NCBI GenBank assembly: GCA_016165875.1
Contig: JABBOT010000036.1
Span: 1,684,616-1,748,615 of the forward strand
DNA: 64,000 nt
Reading direction: 5' to 3'
DNA from: Acanthopleura granulata
Taxonomy: Eukaryota > Mollusca > Polyplacophora > Chitonida > Chitonidae
A model generated the notes under the pieces. It was not told the DNA's origin. It searched no databases and saw only the letters and a program-made list of their open reading frames with translations. This document shows, piece after piece, positions 21,601 to 30,720 of the stretch; position 1 is the first letter of the stretch, and the number at the start of each line of letters is the position of its first letter. Position numbers and translations under genes: made by a program.

Positions 21601-24600
21601 CCCTGGGCAAGCCAATACAACAACAACATCACTGCCAAATATCATGGAAACTAATAACAACAATACTAACTGGCTGTCTTCAAGTCTGCAGGGACAGTCA
21701 TCATACAGAAAACCACTGAGCAGTCAAAATTCACTTGACAACAGCTCCTCGCAGGCATCCATTAATGTGAGTCATGGTTACCATGGAAACATTTTGACAA
21801 TTTAGGGCTGAAAAAATTGGTTCAAATTAATGGATAAATATCTGTCAGTGATTATATACAGGTGTGTTATGTAGTTTGGTATTTTTGTCAAACTGGCCAA
21901 AATATGTGATGAAGCAGTATGTGGTCAGGAAATAATCATCAAGAACTGAGAAGGAAAACAGTTCCATTGAAGTAATTTTGTATTAATTCAGACAGTTTAA
22001 ATTCCGCAATCCGCTGAAGTTTACACACTTTTATACATATATATACAGATAGATATACACATAAACAAAGCTTATGAAAAGAGAAATGTTGTAAAGGGTA
22101 AAGACATAAAGATAGGATCTTGTCTGCCAAGATACCAATCATCCAGAACTTACTTATGACTTATGTAGGCTTGATTGGTTTATACAAACTTTAACACGCT
22201 AAACACAGATAACATGTGTAGACTTGATTGGTTTAGACAAACTTTAACACATTAAACACATAATGTTGAAGTGTTGACTGACTCGTAGATGAGAGTTGCT
22301 GGCTCAGAAAAGTAGTGGAAGACATCGTGACGACGAATAAACCCAAATTAGCATACCACAGCTGTTCTCTAGCATAGGGCAGTAAGTAATGGTGACCCAA
22401 ACGTTCCTCACTGTTTCTGTAGGATTTGCAGATCATCAAGGAATATTTTCACCTTGGTTCACTTGCACTGGTTTTGAGCCTCATTTCATCCGTCACATCT
22501 ACACTTTAAGTGTGTGTCACATACTCAGAACAGGTTGAGATGGCATTACCCGTGCACCCCACACCCCACCCCACACCCTGCACTTGCTTGATTGCCTGAT
22601 GCACAGGACTTCCACTCACGGCCAAGTTGGATTCCAAGAAAACAATTCTGGTGTCTCAGTCGGAGTGTCTTATCTTTCTGTGCGCTCTGGACCACAACAT
22701 TTTTTAACATTTTCCGAGATTCAGCATGGCTGTGAGTGCTAGTCATCCGTTCTCCTTGGCTGGTTGGTTGTTAGTTTGTTTGTGTGGAGAATGCTTTGCC
22801 TAGCATGGGTCCTCTTTTTTCTGTGTGGTTTTGTTCTCCTCATTTGCTCATCTCCTCATTGTTTAACACAAGACTTCATGCTTATGCACAAGATCTCAAG
22901 GTAGTGGTGTTTGCGGTTGTAACATAGCAATACACCCTTAAAGGATACATGAAAAGGAGCTCTAAAACAGAGATTATAAGCCAAATGAAGAAACTTATGC
23001 CAAAAAAAATGATGTTTTCATTTTTATTTTTGTGGTATATTTTTTAAATTTGACTTTATGCATATTATCCGTCAATGGTCGGATTTTTCCGGAAAATCCC
23101 TTCTCTGTTCAATTTTTTCAGAGAGCGGTGTAAACCCGCAAAGTGCTCCGAGCATGGTAAACCCTGGTAGCTATAGTGACGAACCTGAGCGTATATTAAC
23201 CAGTCAATCGGCACCATTTTGTTTTGTTTTTTGACTGAGATTTTCTGCAAGCAACCAATGTATTCATTCGTAGATATTTTGCTTTGTTCGGAGACGGTTT
23301 GGTCTGCCATTTTTGGCTTGTTCCAACAAGAGCCGGAAGGATGCGAGCTTCTTCAGATTTCCTCGTGATGTGACCTTTGACCTAATTAGGCAGGGACCTG
23401 ACCTAGGCATGTGAACATGCTGCCGGCGAGGAGCGAAACTTGCCACAATAATGACACAGACTGTATAATTCTCACAAATGTAGAACATAAGTAAATTACA
23501 GTTTATTTACCTGGCAGTCAGCAGTGCCAAGTCATCCAGTATTAGTGTCAACATTAGTGGCAGGCAATTCCAGATTGGAATGCTCTGAACTCTCACTGCC
23601 AGACTGCCTCCTTTAAACAGTCGTAGATTCTTCGTTCAAACTGATTGGGTTGTACACTGAATGACATGCCTTCCATGGTTTCTAAATTCATGTTTGTCTC
23701 TCCTCACTCACACTGCACTGTCTCTCCTTTACTTCACTGTAGATGTCAGTGCTGCAGATTACTTAATTTTTGGACTGACCTAAGAAAACTGTGCTTTAAA
23801 GCCACTTTTACCCCCCCCCCAAAAAAAAAAGAAGGTTGAGAATTTTTGTTCTAAATGCTTGTAAATGTTATTACACATGGTAAACTGAATATTACGATAT
23901 GAAAACAAACCTCTTCATGTACCCTTTAAGTAAGGCTTGAAAATATACACCTAAATGTATGTTTTCCGCCGTGGACTAACCCCAGATAGACAAATACTGA
24001 TTTATATGCGATGGTTCTTGATGAATTATGTACTGCTGTGGAATTTCGGTCAGCACGTTGAAAGATTTAAGTTTGAAAAAGTGTTGTCATAGCAACCGAG
24101 ATCATGCATCTTCACAGGTTGTTGCTTCCTCTGGAATGGACTCTCTGCAACTTGCTCTGCTCTGTGCAGATCTGCCAGAACTTTGCTGGTTGAGATATAA
24201 GGAATTTCCAAAATGGCTTGATCTCATGTTTTTGTTGTTGAAATCAGTATCGATGTAGTTTCCTTGGGCAGTTGGCTTACATGTTGTTGTTGGAAACTGA
24301 CTTCCACAAATACCCATTTTTGTTTATAAAGGCCCCACCCACACCTCTGCTAGCTTTTTCATTTGCAATGGTGAATGACGGGCTTCTAATTTACTTTGGA
24401 ATTCCAGTATGCAAGTCATTAGTTGGTAAAGTTTCGGTAAATGTGCCAGCACAGCCTGTGTCCAGAAGCCATCATAAAAATCCTTGGCCTTCCTGTGGGT
24501 TAAAGGTCATCTCCATGGTGACTGTTAAACTGACTGGCTTGAAGAGTTCAACCACTAAATGTGATACAGTGGCCAAGTCTGCCAGGTTTTAGGCTACTAA

Positions 24601-27600
24601 TGTACTTTGGTTGACTGCAAATTAATCGTATGGCTTCTAGAATAATGGTTTGGCAGCTGGGTCAGAGGTCATTGCCATGGGAACGACAATTAACCTTGCA
24701 AAAATCAGTTGAGAGCTGTAGCAACCAAACCTGCATGCCCAAGGCTATGGCATTGGATTGAAGATCAGCCACCTCCGGAGTCCAGCCAAGTGTAGTCATC
24801 ATGGCTACAGGCATCTGGAATGGAGGTCAGAGGTCATTAAGGATGTTACTGTCTGTGTATTCTTGTAGAAGATCCATGTGAAGAAAGTTTGGTCCCCCCC
24901 TCCTGCCTCTCCCCCTCACTGGGATACTAACACTCTACCTAATACAGACCCGGAGGTAAGTGTACGCCAAGCTACCCCGTGCCCCAGGGAATTGGGTATG
25001 TGCCATGTGACAACAACAACAACGGCTTCTGTGAGAACAATTGATTCAACAACATCTGCTTTAACAGAGATAATTAACAATCGGCCTTCTGCTGAGTTTG
25101 TGGCCCAGGAGCTGGCATAGCACCAAGGTCATCTTGTCTAAGGGAAGATAACTCTGTGACTTAGCCATTTCTAGCGGCCAGTATACAGTATATGGCTGCG
25201 TAATCATTGAGCTATGTTCCCTTGAACTATCTTGGTCCTGGGTCATATCTGAGTATTAAATTGTATTTCTTCAACTTTTTCACATGGGTGGAAGACGTAT
25301 TTAAATCCAGTTTGCATTTCAGAAGTCTGAGCAATTCACGCAGGTTGAGGTGAGACCATATGAGTGCTCTCGCGAACTTCTGCAGCTACAAACGTGATTT
25401 TACATAAATAGATCAGGCCGAATAATTCGGGACTCCCTGTCCAAGTTTTAGACAGTGAAGTTTGAGGCCAGGGAAAACCTCCCAACATTTGCCGACTGAA
25501 GGCCAACTATAAGTAACTTCTGCGAAATCACGTCATCCACCAGTTTCGTTCGCGAGAGTCCACCCCCTAACCCCTCCCCCCTCCCCCCCGGCCTGTTGTC
25601 TCTCCTCAACCTTCATGAACTCATCAAATTCCCAAAAATCCGACTCAGCTTATTCCTTGGTAGACTGATAAAATTATAGTTTTTTTCTGAAGCTCTGAAT
25701 TTGTCCAACCAAACCCACTAAAAATGTACTCACGTTTCACTGGAAGTCGTTCTTAGAGGTCGGGAAATCAGGGTGTTTCTCATAACAGCTGCAAAAATTA
25801 TAACAGTTCACTGTGCTGTGTTTGTTGGACGTAAGTTACCTGGTTTTATATTTAGATGTGCATTGTGAGAAGCAATTTTCAAGGAAACTGTTGCACTCTT
25901 CTCTACCATGTGAAGAAGACGGCACCAATAAGCCCTAACAGTTTGCTTCACGACTCAGCAAACAGATAACGTAGTACTCGTGCAGTGACAGAGAAGTCGT
26001 CCAATCAGCTTAATTGGGACCAAATCACAAACATGTGGGAAAAGGTGTTCCATTGCAACACACACACGCACGCGCACGATGTTTAAAACAATAACAACGA
26101 CCTACAGAATTCGAGGCAAATTTTCAGAAAACACTCGAGTTTTTGCATCTTTCGAAAATTTCACAAAAACTATTCAGACCTTTAAAAACGTTTTGTTTTG
26201 GTTTTGTTCCCGGGTTTTTGTTGTTTTTTTTTGGCAAAAGCGCTGAATCTGCAGAAACACGTAAACCAACATCTCTTAACAAACTGTCATAGCTGTACTA
26301 ACAATTTAAAGTGGGCGAATGTGCTGTCTGTGCTTTAGTTGTCATGGCTACCGGTATGTGTGGTTGAGGAGTGTCCATTGGCTGCAAAGGGGAGTAACTG
26401 TTGAGTGTGCAATGTAAAAATGTAGCTGCAAATTTGATTTGAGGAAAGATCAGCAGCGGCCAGAAAACAAAATAGAAGAGAGAAAAAAAAGAGCCAGAAA
26501 AAGGTAATTTGTAAAAGTTGCATAATCATCATTAAAGATGATTAATGGAGTAATTTTACCAAAATGATATTAAAATGAAAGCTTTTTGTCAAAAGATTGC
26601 CAAGCAAGCCCAAAGAGCACCATATATGCTGTATCAACCGACCTCTGGTTCTTTCCAGTTGTCTTTTGTTTTCTTCCCCCCAAAAAAGGGGTCATTGTTT
26701 GACTCAAGCCTCCTCATGCTTGTCGGTTACAATGAAAAGTTACTCCCATTTGGTTTTTATTTTAATTTTCCAAAGACATGTTCAGCAAGTAAAAAGCGTA
26801 AGATTTTGCTCAGATTTCTTCTTGAAATGTACGTGGCTTTAAGAAAAGTGCCTTGTTTGCTCCCTTGTGGGTCCTTGTGCTTCAGGTACACCGTGCCCAT
26901 TGTCTGCTAAAGTCTTCGGTGCACAATCCGTTTTTCTCCAGCCTTTCTTCGGTTCAGTTGTGATGAACATTACAAATGTATATATCCCAATTATTATGAT
27001 CACTGGCAACTGATGCACTCTAAACAAATCAGGATTTCACCTACAGTTTATGACCCAAAGATTCCTCATTTTGCCTGAGTTTGAGACTTGTATAATAATA
27101 TCTTTATTTATTGAAGGTAGCTCGGTCAGTATACAGTGAAACTGTTCGTCCTCAGGGTCTTCACCGAGAAAACAATATGTAGGAAACGTGCACTTCACAG
27201 CTGAATCAAAAAATACATCAATATATATAAAACAAGATAAAGCATTGTGCGGTTTGAAAAGTGAAGGTGAATACATTCAAACATACAAAAAGTGAGAGTA
27301 AATACATTCATACATACAAAAAGTGAAGGTAAATACATTCATACATACAAAAAGTGAAGGTAAATACATTCATACATACAAAAAGTGAAGGTAAATACAT
27401 TCATACATACAAAAAGTGAAGGTAAATACATTCATACATACAAAAAGTGAAGGTAAATACATTCATACATACAAAAAGTGAAGGTAAATACATTCATACA
27501 TACAAAAAGTGAAGGTAAATACATTCATACATACGAAAAGTGAGAGTAAATACATTCATACATACAAAAAGTGAAGGTAAATACATTCATACATACAAAA

Positions 27601-29159
27601 AGTGAAGGTAAATACATTCATACATACAAAAAGCAACAACACAACCAATAGTGCAGTCCCTGCAACTGTTCCAACCAGCAGGATAAATAGGGTAGTGGGA
27701 GAGGGCCCATTAACGACCCCTTCCAGCCACCTGTTGGCTGGGACCTCTTACATATACAGAGAACAAACCAAGTGAGTTGGAGATGGCCCCTTTCCCATCC
27801 CCTGTTTGGTTTGAACAATGCACATGTGTGCAAGAGTGTTACAGGGACCTAGCCTTACGAAAGATCTTTGAAAGATGCTTAAGGTTTGTTTGGAAGGTAG
27901 GATGATATTGATATCCCCGTGGAAATATAAGTTTAAGCCTCTAAAATATTGATTTATTAACACTGTTTGCCTATAAAAATGTATTGTTTAGACAAATTGC
28001 GCGAGCAGGTACAGTAGTTGTACCTAAATTCTGAATGATTGCTAGAAGTTTCATGTGTGAAGAATGGGTTACCTTTAGGTTCACTTTTCATTTAGCCTTT
28101 GTATACAAAATGACAATAGATGTGTGGGAAGAAATTAAACAATGCCAACAGCTGAATAAAAACACCAGAAAGACGTATAATCTGTACCTCACATTGACCA
28201 CAGCGTGTTAGCCATCATAAGCTCACGCCAAAGAAACTTCACAAATTTCCTTCATGTTTAAATAAAAAGGACAAGAACGAAAGATGTCACATCGTTAATG
28301 CGCATGACCAGAAACTTGCCTAACACTTTCATGTACCTTACATTTGGTTCAAAAGTTAGGGAGGATAAACATTTGATGACTAAAGGAACAATGTAGAATT
28401 GTTCTGAGCGCAGTGCTGTTTGTCGGAGAGCTCATTCTCATGGTGGTTTACGCTAAATCAGATGAGGCTCTTGTAAATATGCAATATGGCCTATGTACAT
28501 ATATGTAACTTTAAGGTTTGTGATATGTTCTTTTTGGATGAACACATCTTTCTTTCATCTGCTTTGCAAAAGGTCGTGGGTTTCCTTTGGGCTCCGCCCG
28601 GTTTCCTCCCACCATAGTACTCACCGCCGTACGTCGTAGAAGTGAAATGTTCAGCGTTAAACTTTAATCAAAGAAATAAATAAAATCTTATCTACCTGCA
28701 TGGAATTGAATCCAACATCTGCATTGTGCACTCATGCGGCCAGTGGTTAGCAGGGCACTGTTATTGAGCGGTAGGTTTTGGTCTGTGAGGTTGCAGGCTC
28801 AAATCCAGCCCCACGAAAACCTGATCAGTGTAAAATGAATTCGATAAATATTTTTGAGTACTGGAAAAGACATTGTATCAAGTAAATACTTGTAAAAAAA
28901 AAAGATAATAAATCCTGTGAAAACATCAATCCACATACACATATATAAACACCCATCCATTTCCTTGACTAACAGATGTGTTTCTTTTCTGGGTTTTTTT
29001 TCGGCTGTTCAGTTGAAGAAGGCATATTTCCGCCAAGTGGAAGAAATCCGCAGTCTGAAAGAGCAACTTAGTGTTAAAGACAAAAGAATACGTCAACTGG
29101 AAGAGGAGCTCACCCTTATCAAAGATATGCAGTGTGGACCTGGGGAAAGCAACTGTTGA
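9491..29159 (+). CDS. coro: Coronin, 15 coding exons, about 712 aa
   Basis: Joining 9491-9685, 10142-10258, 10897-11046, 11716-11880, 12428-12553, 13299-13403, 13722-13818, 14370-14482, 16010-16123, 17946-18002, 19387-19634, 20161-20317, 21506-21766, 24869-24955 and 29013-29159 gives 2139 nt that stay in frame to TGA. Every junction is AG/GT and phases agree. The product has the coronin N-terminal signature SSKFRHVFG (about residues 7-15), WD40 blades with [26 protein letters not shown] and [14 protein letters not shown], the MPKRGCD and SMIVPRR block, a linker of about 270 residues, and a C-terminal coiled coil (665-712). Coronins bind F-actin at the cell cortex and modulate Arp2/3 and cofilin. 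The coiled coil normally mediates oligomerisation. The N-terminus looks like a type I coronin, while the long linker makes it longer than the usual 450-530 residues. Linker exons may be alternatively used. Confidence 0.95.
9795..10141 (+). repeat. About 105-bp tandem repeat carrying copies of the exon 2 acceptor
   Basis: Three and a half copies of a unit with ACTGCC..AAATCT, TTTCATCATGTCTTAG and AGTTACCTCCCCTG. Each copy ends in a CCCCTGTTTTCAG-like tract (about 9834 with CAA, 9934 with CAG, about 10043 with CAA, 10141 with CAG). The last copy is the real 3' splice site of exon 2 and 9934 is an intact decoy. Confidence 0.85.
10142..10258 (+). CDS. coro: Coronin exon 2 (aa 66-104)
   Basis: Flanked by TTTTCAG and ACC|GTGAGT, phase 0 at both ends. 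Encodes [14 protein letters not shown] then [18 protein letters not shown] and CSEDAT, the first canonical WD40 repeat (GH start, SxD turn). Confidence 0.95.
10897..11046 (+). CDS. coro: Coronin exon 3 (aa 105-154)
   Basis: Begins [11 protein letters not shown], closing blade one with its WD-equivalent VW, then [16 protein letters not shown] and [13 protein letters not shown] for blade two. Acceptor TTCTCAG, donor AAG|GTGAGT, phase 0. Confidence 0.95.
11215..11323. repeat. Intronic 29-bp tandem repeat, about 4 copies
   Basis: The unit contains GACTCAAAATAGCTGAGTAA. It lies in coronin intron 3 directly before a perfect-looking foldback. Confidence 0.85.
11328..11399 (+). repeat. 72-nt foldback with 25-bp arms
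   Basis: The left arm (11328-11352, TAGCAATCATCGTCAGG then GAATACAT) and right arm (11375-11399) are reverse complements at 24 of 25 positions, with a 22-nt loop. The size would suit a miRNA-like hairpin in the sense strand of a coronin intron, or a tiny foldback element. Nothing shows it is processed. Confidence 0.8.
11438..11525 (+). mobile_element. SINE family A fragment in coronin intron 3
   Basis: GGTTTCTTCCCACCATAATA, a GAGTAGGGTGTAAAACACC block and an AAATAAAT tail match the family 3' half in order. It is inserted just after the 72-nt foldback. Confidence 0.75.
11716..11880 (+). CDS. coro: Coronin exon 4 (aa 155-209)
   Basis: Encodes [15 protein letters not shown], then [19 protein letters not shown] and [14 protein letters not shown], the third WD40 repeat including the very conserved KDKKIRVxDPR string of coronins. 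Acceptor TTTTTCAG, donor GTT|GTAAGT. Confidence 0.95.
12230..12420 (+). mobile_element. Degenerate SINE family A-like element
   Basis: A tRNA-like head (CACTGCGACTCTCAGG, then GGGCTCAAATC as a box B-like segment) is followed by GTTTCCTCCACCCATAA and CACCATCGTACAAC, which recall the family's CCTCCCACCATAATGCTGG and CCGTCGTATAA blocks. It is strongly diverged, lies in coronin intron 4, and ends 8 bases before exon 5. Confidence 0.45.
12428..12553 (+). CDS. coro: Coronin exon 5 (aa 210-251)
   Basis: Encodes [16 protein letters not shown] and [19 protein letters not shown], the fourth WD40 repeat. The TTGFSRxSERQ motif is diagnostic of coronins. Acceptor TTTGTAG, donor ATA|GTGAGT. Confidence 0.95.
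13083..13195 (-). mobile_element. SINE family A fragment in coronin intron 5
   Basis: Starts with the TTTATTTG tail complement and continues GTCGTACTCATGAATGTTTC and ACAACGGCAGTCAGTATTG, matching the family in reverse orientation with many substitutions. Confidence 0.6.
13299..13403 (+). CDS. coro: Coronin exon 6 (aa 252-286)
   Basis: Encodes [17 protein letters not shown] and [18 protein letters not shown], blade five. The NGVxxPFYDxDT pattern is typical of coronins. Acceptor TTTTCCAG, donor AAG|GTAAGG. Confidence 0.95.
13722..13818 (+). CDS. coro: Coronin exon 7 (aa 287-319)
   Basis: Encodes [16 protein letters not shown] and [16 protein letters not shown]. It ends in phase 1 (GTC T|GTGAGT), so the next codon, TGT, is completed by exon 8. 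Confidence 0.94.
14078..14300 (-). mobile_element. SINE family A copy in coronin intron 7
   Basis: A TTTATTTATTT start, AATATTTCATTTATACAACG, GGTGGCCAGCATT, CACGACCATCCCCAGG and GAGCTGGACTTGAACTCAC give nearly the full family layout in reverse, including the box B complement. The element ends about 70 bases before exon 8. Confidence 0.8.
14370..14482 (+). CDS. coro: Coronin exon 8 (aa 319-356)
   Basis: Encodes [32 protein letters not shown] and IVPRR, the C-terminal extension that packs under the propeller. Acceptor CCTGTCAG, donor AGG|GTAGGT. Confidence 0.95.
15938..15985. repeat. 24-bp direct duplication upstream of exon 9
   Basis: CACCCCTAAATAATCATG and the next six bases occur twice in perfect tandem, ending 24 bases before exon 9 and within the usual branch-point zone. 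Confidence 0.9.
16010..16123 (+). CDS. coro: Coronin exon 9 (aa 357-394)
   Basis: Encodes [33 protein letters not shown] and LISLQ, the end of the conserved coronin core (FQxDxYPxTA, [15 protein letters not shown] in relatives). Acceptor TTTCTAG, donor CAG|GTAGGG. Confidence 0.95.
16129..17140. repeat. 22-bp GT-rich intronic minisatellite, about 46 copies
   Basis: The unit is TGTGGAAGTGGTGTTCTGTG plus two bases. The first copy starts five bases after the exon 9 donor, so the array effectively begins at the splice site. The strand is C-poor. As 22 is not divisible by 3, the open frames with 22-residue periods in all three frames are a sequence artefact. Confidence 0.95.
17946..18002 (+). CDS. 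coro: Coronin exon 10 (aa 395-413), small linker exon
   Basis: 57 nt, phase 0, encoding [27 protein letters not shown] matches the position of ISLKHGYI in type I coronins, which supports inclusion. The donor CAG|GTGATC is weak and is also the first six bases of the adjacent 25-bp repeat. Confidence 0.8.
18003..18530. repeat. 25-bp intronic minisatellite starting at a splice donor, about 21 copies
   Basis: The unit reads GTGATCTATCACAGATTAGC plus CACCT. Copy 1 starts at the first intronic base. Each full unit contains GTGATCTATCACAG, so donor-like GTGATC and acceptor-like CACAG recur every 25 bases. Degeneration increases toward the 3' end. Confidence 0.94.
19387..19634 (+). CDS. coro: Coronin exon 11 (aa 414-496), linker
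   Basis: Encodes [18 protein letters not shown] and a Thr/Val/Pro-rich stretch ending [16 protein letters not shown]. It has high third-position G/C, unlike the AT-rich introns around it. It ends in phase 2 (ACT AG|GTCAGG). The donor has C at +3 and is weaker than most in the gene. Confidence 0.88.
20161..20317 (+). CDS. coro: Coronin exon 12 (aa 497-548), linker
   Basis: Completes AG|C to Ser and encodes [16 protein letters not shown] and [13 protein letters not shown]. 248 + 157 nt for exons 11 and 12 is divisible by 3. Acceptor AATTGTAG, donor GAG|GTAGGA. Linker regions of coronins are poorly conserved, so identification rests on frame and splice sites. Confidence 0.87.
21250..21416. mobile_element. 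Short MITE-like element with about 35-bp terminal inverted repeats
   Basis: GTTCTCCAACCAGGGGAAGC with AAATCTTG at the left is mirrored by CAAGATTTGCTTCCC and CTGGAGAAC at the right. The 167-bp element has no coding capacity and ends 89 bases before exon 13. No clear target-site duplication is visible. Confidence 0.7.
21506..21766 (+). CDS. coro: Coronin exon 13 (aa 549-635), Asn/Ser-rich linker
   Basis: 87 codons, phase 0. Encodes [30 protein letters not shown], a TTTTS run, an NNNNT run and [16 protein letters not shown]. The PPTPLTP segments look like proline-directed phosphorylation or SH3/WW ligand sites, which is inferred. Acceptor TTTTAG, donor AAT|GTGAGT. Confidence 0.88.
23304..23414 (+). 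pseudogene. Decayed THAP-domain start, in coronin intron 13
   Basis: The frame reads [17 protein letters not shown] then RFPRDV, which matches the start of THAP zinc fingers (MPxxC..C.N....SFFRFP) with the initiator ATG changed to CTG. After FRFPRD it loses similarity and hits TGA at 23412. It is probably a relic of a THAP-encoding DNA transposon or a retro-copied exon, not a functional gene. Confidence 0.6.
24869..24955 (+). CDS. coro: Coronin exon 14 (aa 636-664), proline-rich linker end
   Basis: 29 codons, phase 0, encoding [16 protein letters not shown] and [13 protein letters not shown]. Acceptor TTCTTGTAG, donor GAG|GTAAGT. Joining DPE to LKKAYFRQ of exon 15 reproduces the acidic-to-coiled-coil transition seen in coronins. 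Confidence 0.87.
25322..25348 (+). CDS. Possible alternative micro-exon of coronin
   Basis: TTGCATTTCAG precedes AAGTCTGAGCAATTCACG and a GAG|GTGAGA donor. In frame it would add nine residues (KSEQFTQVE) between exons 14 and 15, phase 0 at both ends. It has no support beyond splice signals and frame, and could be chance. Confidence 0.25.
27263..27633. repeat. 31-bp AT-rich minisatellite in coronin intron 14, 12 copies
   Basis: The unit contains GAAGGTAAATACATTCATAC and ATACAAAAAGT. Copies are nearly identical apart from GAGAG for GAAGG in two, which points to recent expansion. Confidence 0.95.
28565..28690 (+). mobile_element. SINE family A copy in coronin intron 14
   Basis: AAAGGTCGTGGGTTTCC, then GGTTTCCTCCCACCATAG, CACCGCCGTACGTCG, AAGTGAAATGTTC and an AAATAAAT tail: the family order is preserved, the head is missing. 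Confidence 0.75.
28735..28815 (+). repeat. tRNA-like SINE head
   Basis: GCCAGTGGTTAGCAGGG resembles an internal promoter box A and AGGCTCAAATCCAGCC a box B, about 50 bases apart. There is no clover-leaf and no body after it, so it looks like an isolated tRNA-derived repeat piece. Confidence 0.4.
29013..29159 (+). CDS. coro: Coronin exon 15 (aa 665-712), C-terminal coiled coil
   Basis: Encodes [33 protein letters not shown] and [15 protein letters not shown], then TGA. Leucine/isoleucine at heptad spacing and the charged flanks indicate the coiled coil by which coronins oligomerise. Acceptor GGCTGTTCAG, phase 0. Confidence 0.94.
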   Translation: MKKAYFRQVEEIRSLKEQLSVKDKRIRQLEEELTLIKDMQCGPGESNC

Positions 29160-30720
29160 TGACTGCTAATGGGAGATAACCCTGCAAAGGCTGAAAACTC
29201 TATACGTCAGCTGAAGAGACAAAATCCTTTGAAAAATTTTCAGTGGGTTTTGAGAAGATGTCAGTGAAGAACTGGGATGTGTTTTAATCTCCTTTGAAAC
29301 TTGAACTGCCATGGAGGGGATTTAAGAGACGTTACCTGTGAAGCAGAGTTCTGTGTGTAAAACTCTGAACAGGTACAAGACACCTGCATTGAATTAAAGT
29401 TGCAGAAGAAGCAATTTACCTCTAACAAGGAAAAGTTGAAAAAGCGGTGAAAATATTGGTAAAACTGACAGATTTTGAACGGTTTTGGTGTTGTTGTTTT
29501 TTTTGCAATCACTGATATGCATAGTGAGCTACGCAAGGCAATCATTATCGAAATATAGTTAAAATATTCTACGTAATTACTCCACATTGTTAACGAGAAA
29601 GAGGATAACTGGCTAGCTGTGAAGGACTTTGTAAAGGGAAGAAACTCTATTTCACCATTTTAAAATTTCTTACATAGCACATAGGTTACATGTTCAAACG
29701 TAGAATAATGACAGCTGGCTGTCAGATGTAGGTCTAAGTCGTTGTTGTTGTAGTGGCCTGAATCAACTCTTCCAGATGATGAATGTCGCAGATCCCGTGA
29801 CGACATCGTCATTGAGTTGTTAATGCCAGTGGTGTGAATGCAGTCTGAAGGCCCCCATAGCATCTGTGACATGATCTGAACAGCTGGACACACGTTCTCT
29901 GATTCCTGCGCTCTGGTGTGAGGAGTGTGACCATCTGAGCACACTTGTCTCTCCCCCCTCTCTTCATTTTCCCCTCAGGCATATTGTTACCTACTTGTAC
30001 TTGTATTCTGTTAAATTTCCAGCCACGTTATGCAATTGATCGTGAAAGGTCAACAGTGATGAGTTGTTTCCACGATACGCAAGTTTGTAAACCCAGGTTT
30101 GATTGGTTAATACTTCTTGTTTTGTTTGAAATGAAAGCTGTATTGGGATTGGTTATTTTCGTCCAGAAAGTGCAGCTTCTGATTGGATATAATACATGTA
30201 CTGTGATTTTTGTTAAAAGGCTTTAAGTGGATAGCAACATATAATGATGGCTTGTTGAGATTGGAACATTATTGACATGGAAGGACTTTGCTTACATCAC
30301 TTTGTGTAGATTGCCACTTGTGATTGAATTCTTATCTGGCTTCAGGTAAGGTTTGTTGATTGGAGTTCTGGCCTGCGTGTATTTGTTAATAAGCTTGGTG
30401 CCAGAACATTCAGTATTGCTTGCTAGGAGACCGTGAAGTAGTGAAAGGTAGGGTGACACTGTTTTCACAGGAATTTTGTAAATGCATTTCGTGCATTGAA
30501 AAGTTTAATGTTCAAAAATTGGTATTCTTGTGTCGGGCAAATGTGTGATTATATTTATTATCAATAAGCGTATTCGTGGTTGATACAAAGGCTTAGTTTG
30601 TTATGAAACTAGTGCTTTTTTGTGCTTGAAATATTTGATTATTTTTTATTTACCAGAGCCATATTCCATTGTTATTGTACATAGTTTTTTATTAATGGAT
30701 TAAATACTGCCACGATATTC
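29160..30720 (+). other. Probable coronin 3' UTR
   Basis: No credible coding sequence. ATTAAA hexamers occur at 29393-29398 and about 30699, the second followed by a GT-rich stretch. Which of these, if any, is the 3' end cannot be told from sequence. Open frames here lack domains. Confidence 0.45.

Noticed and set aside
22433..22500. Possible coronin exon after TTTCTGTAG encoding DLQIIKEYF
   Set aside because: No donor before the in-frame stop, and no resemblance to coronin linkers or its coiled coil.
24330..24400. GCCCCACCCACACCTCTG resembling the APPTPL segment of exon 13
   Set aside because: The preceding bases (TTTATAAAG) make a poor acceptor, the similarity is under 20 bases and no donor follows in frame.
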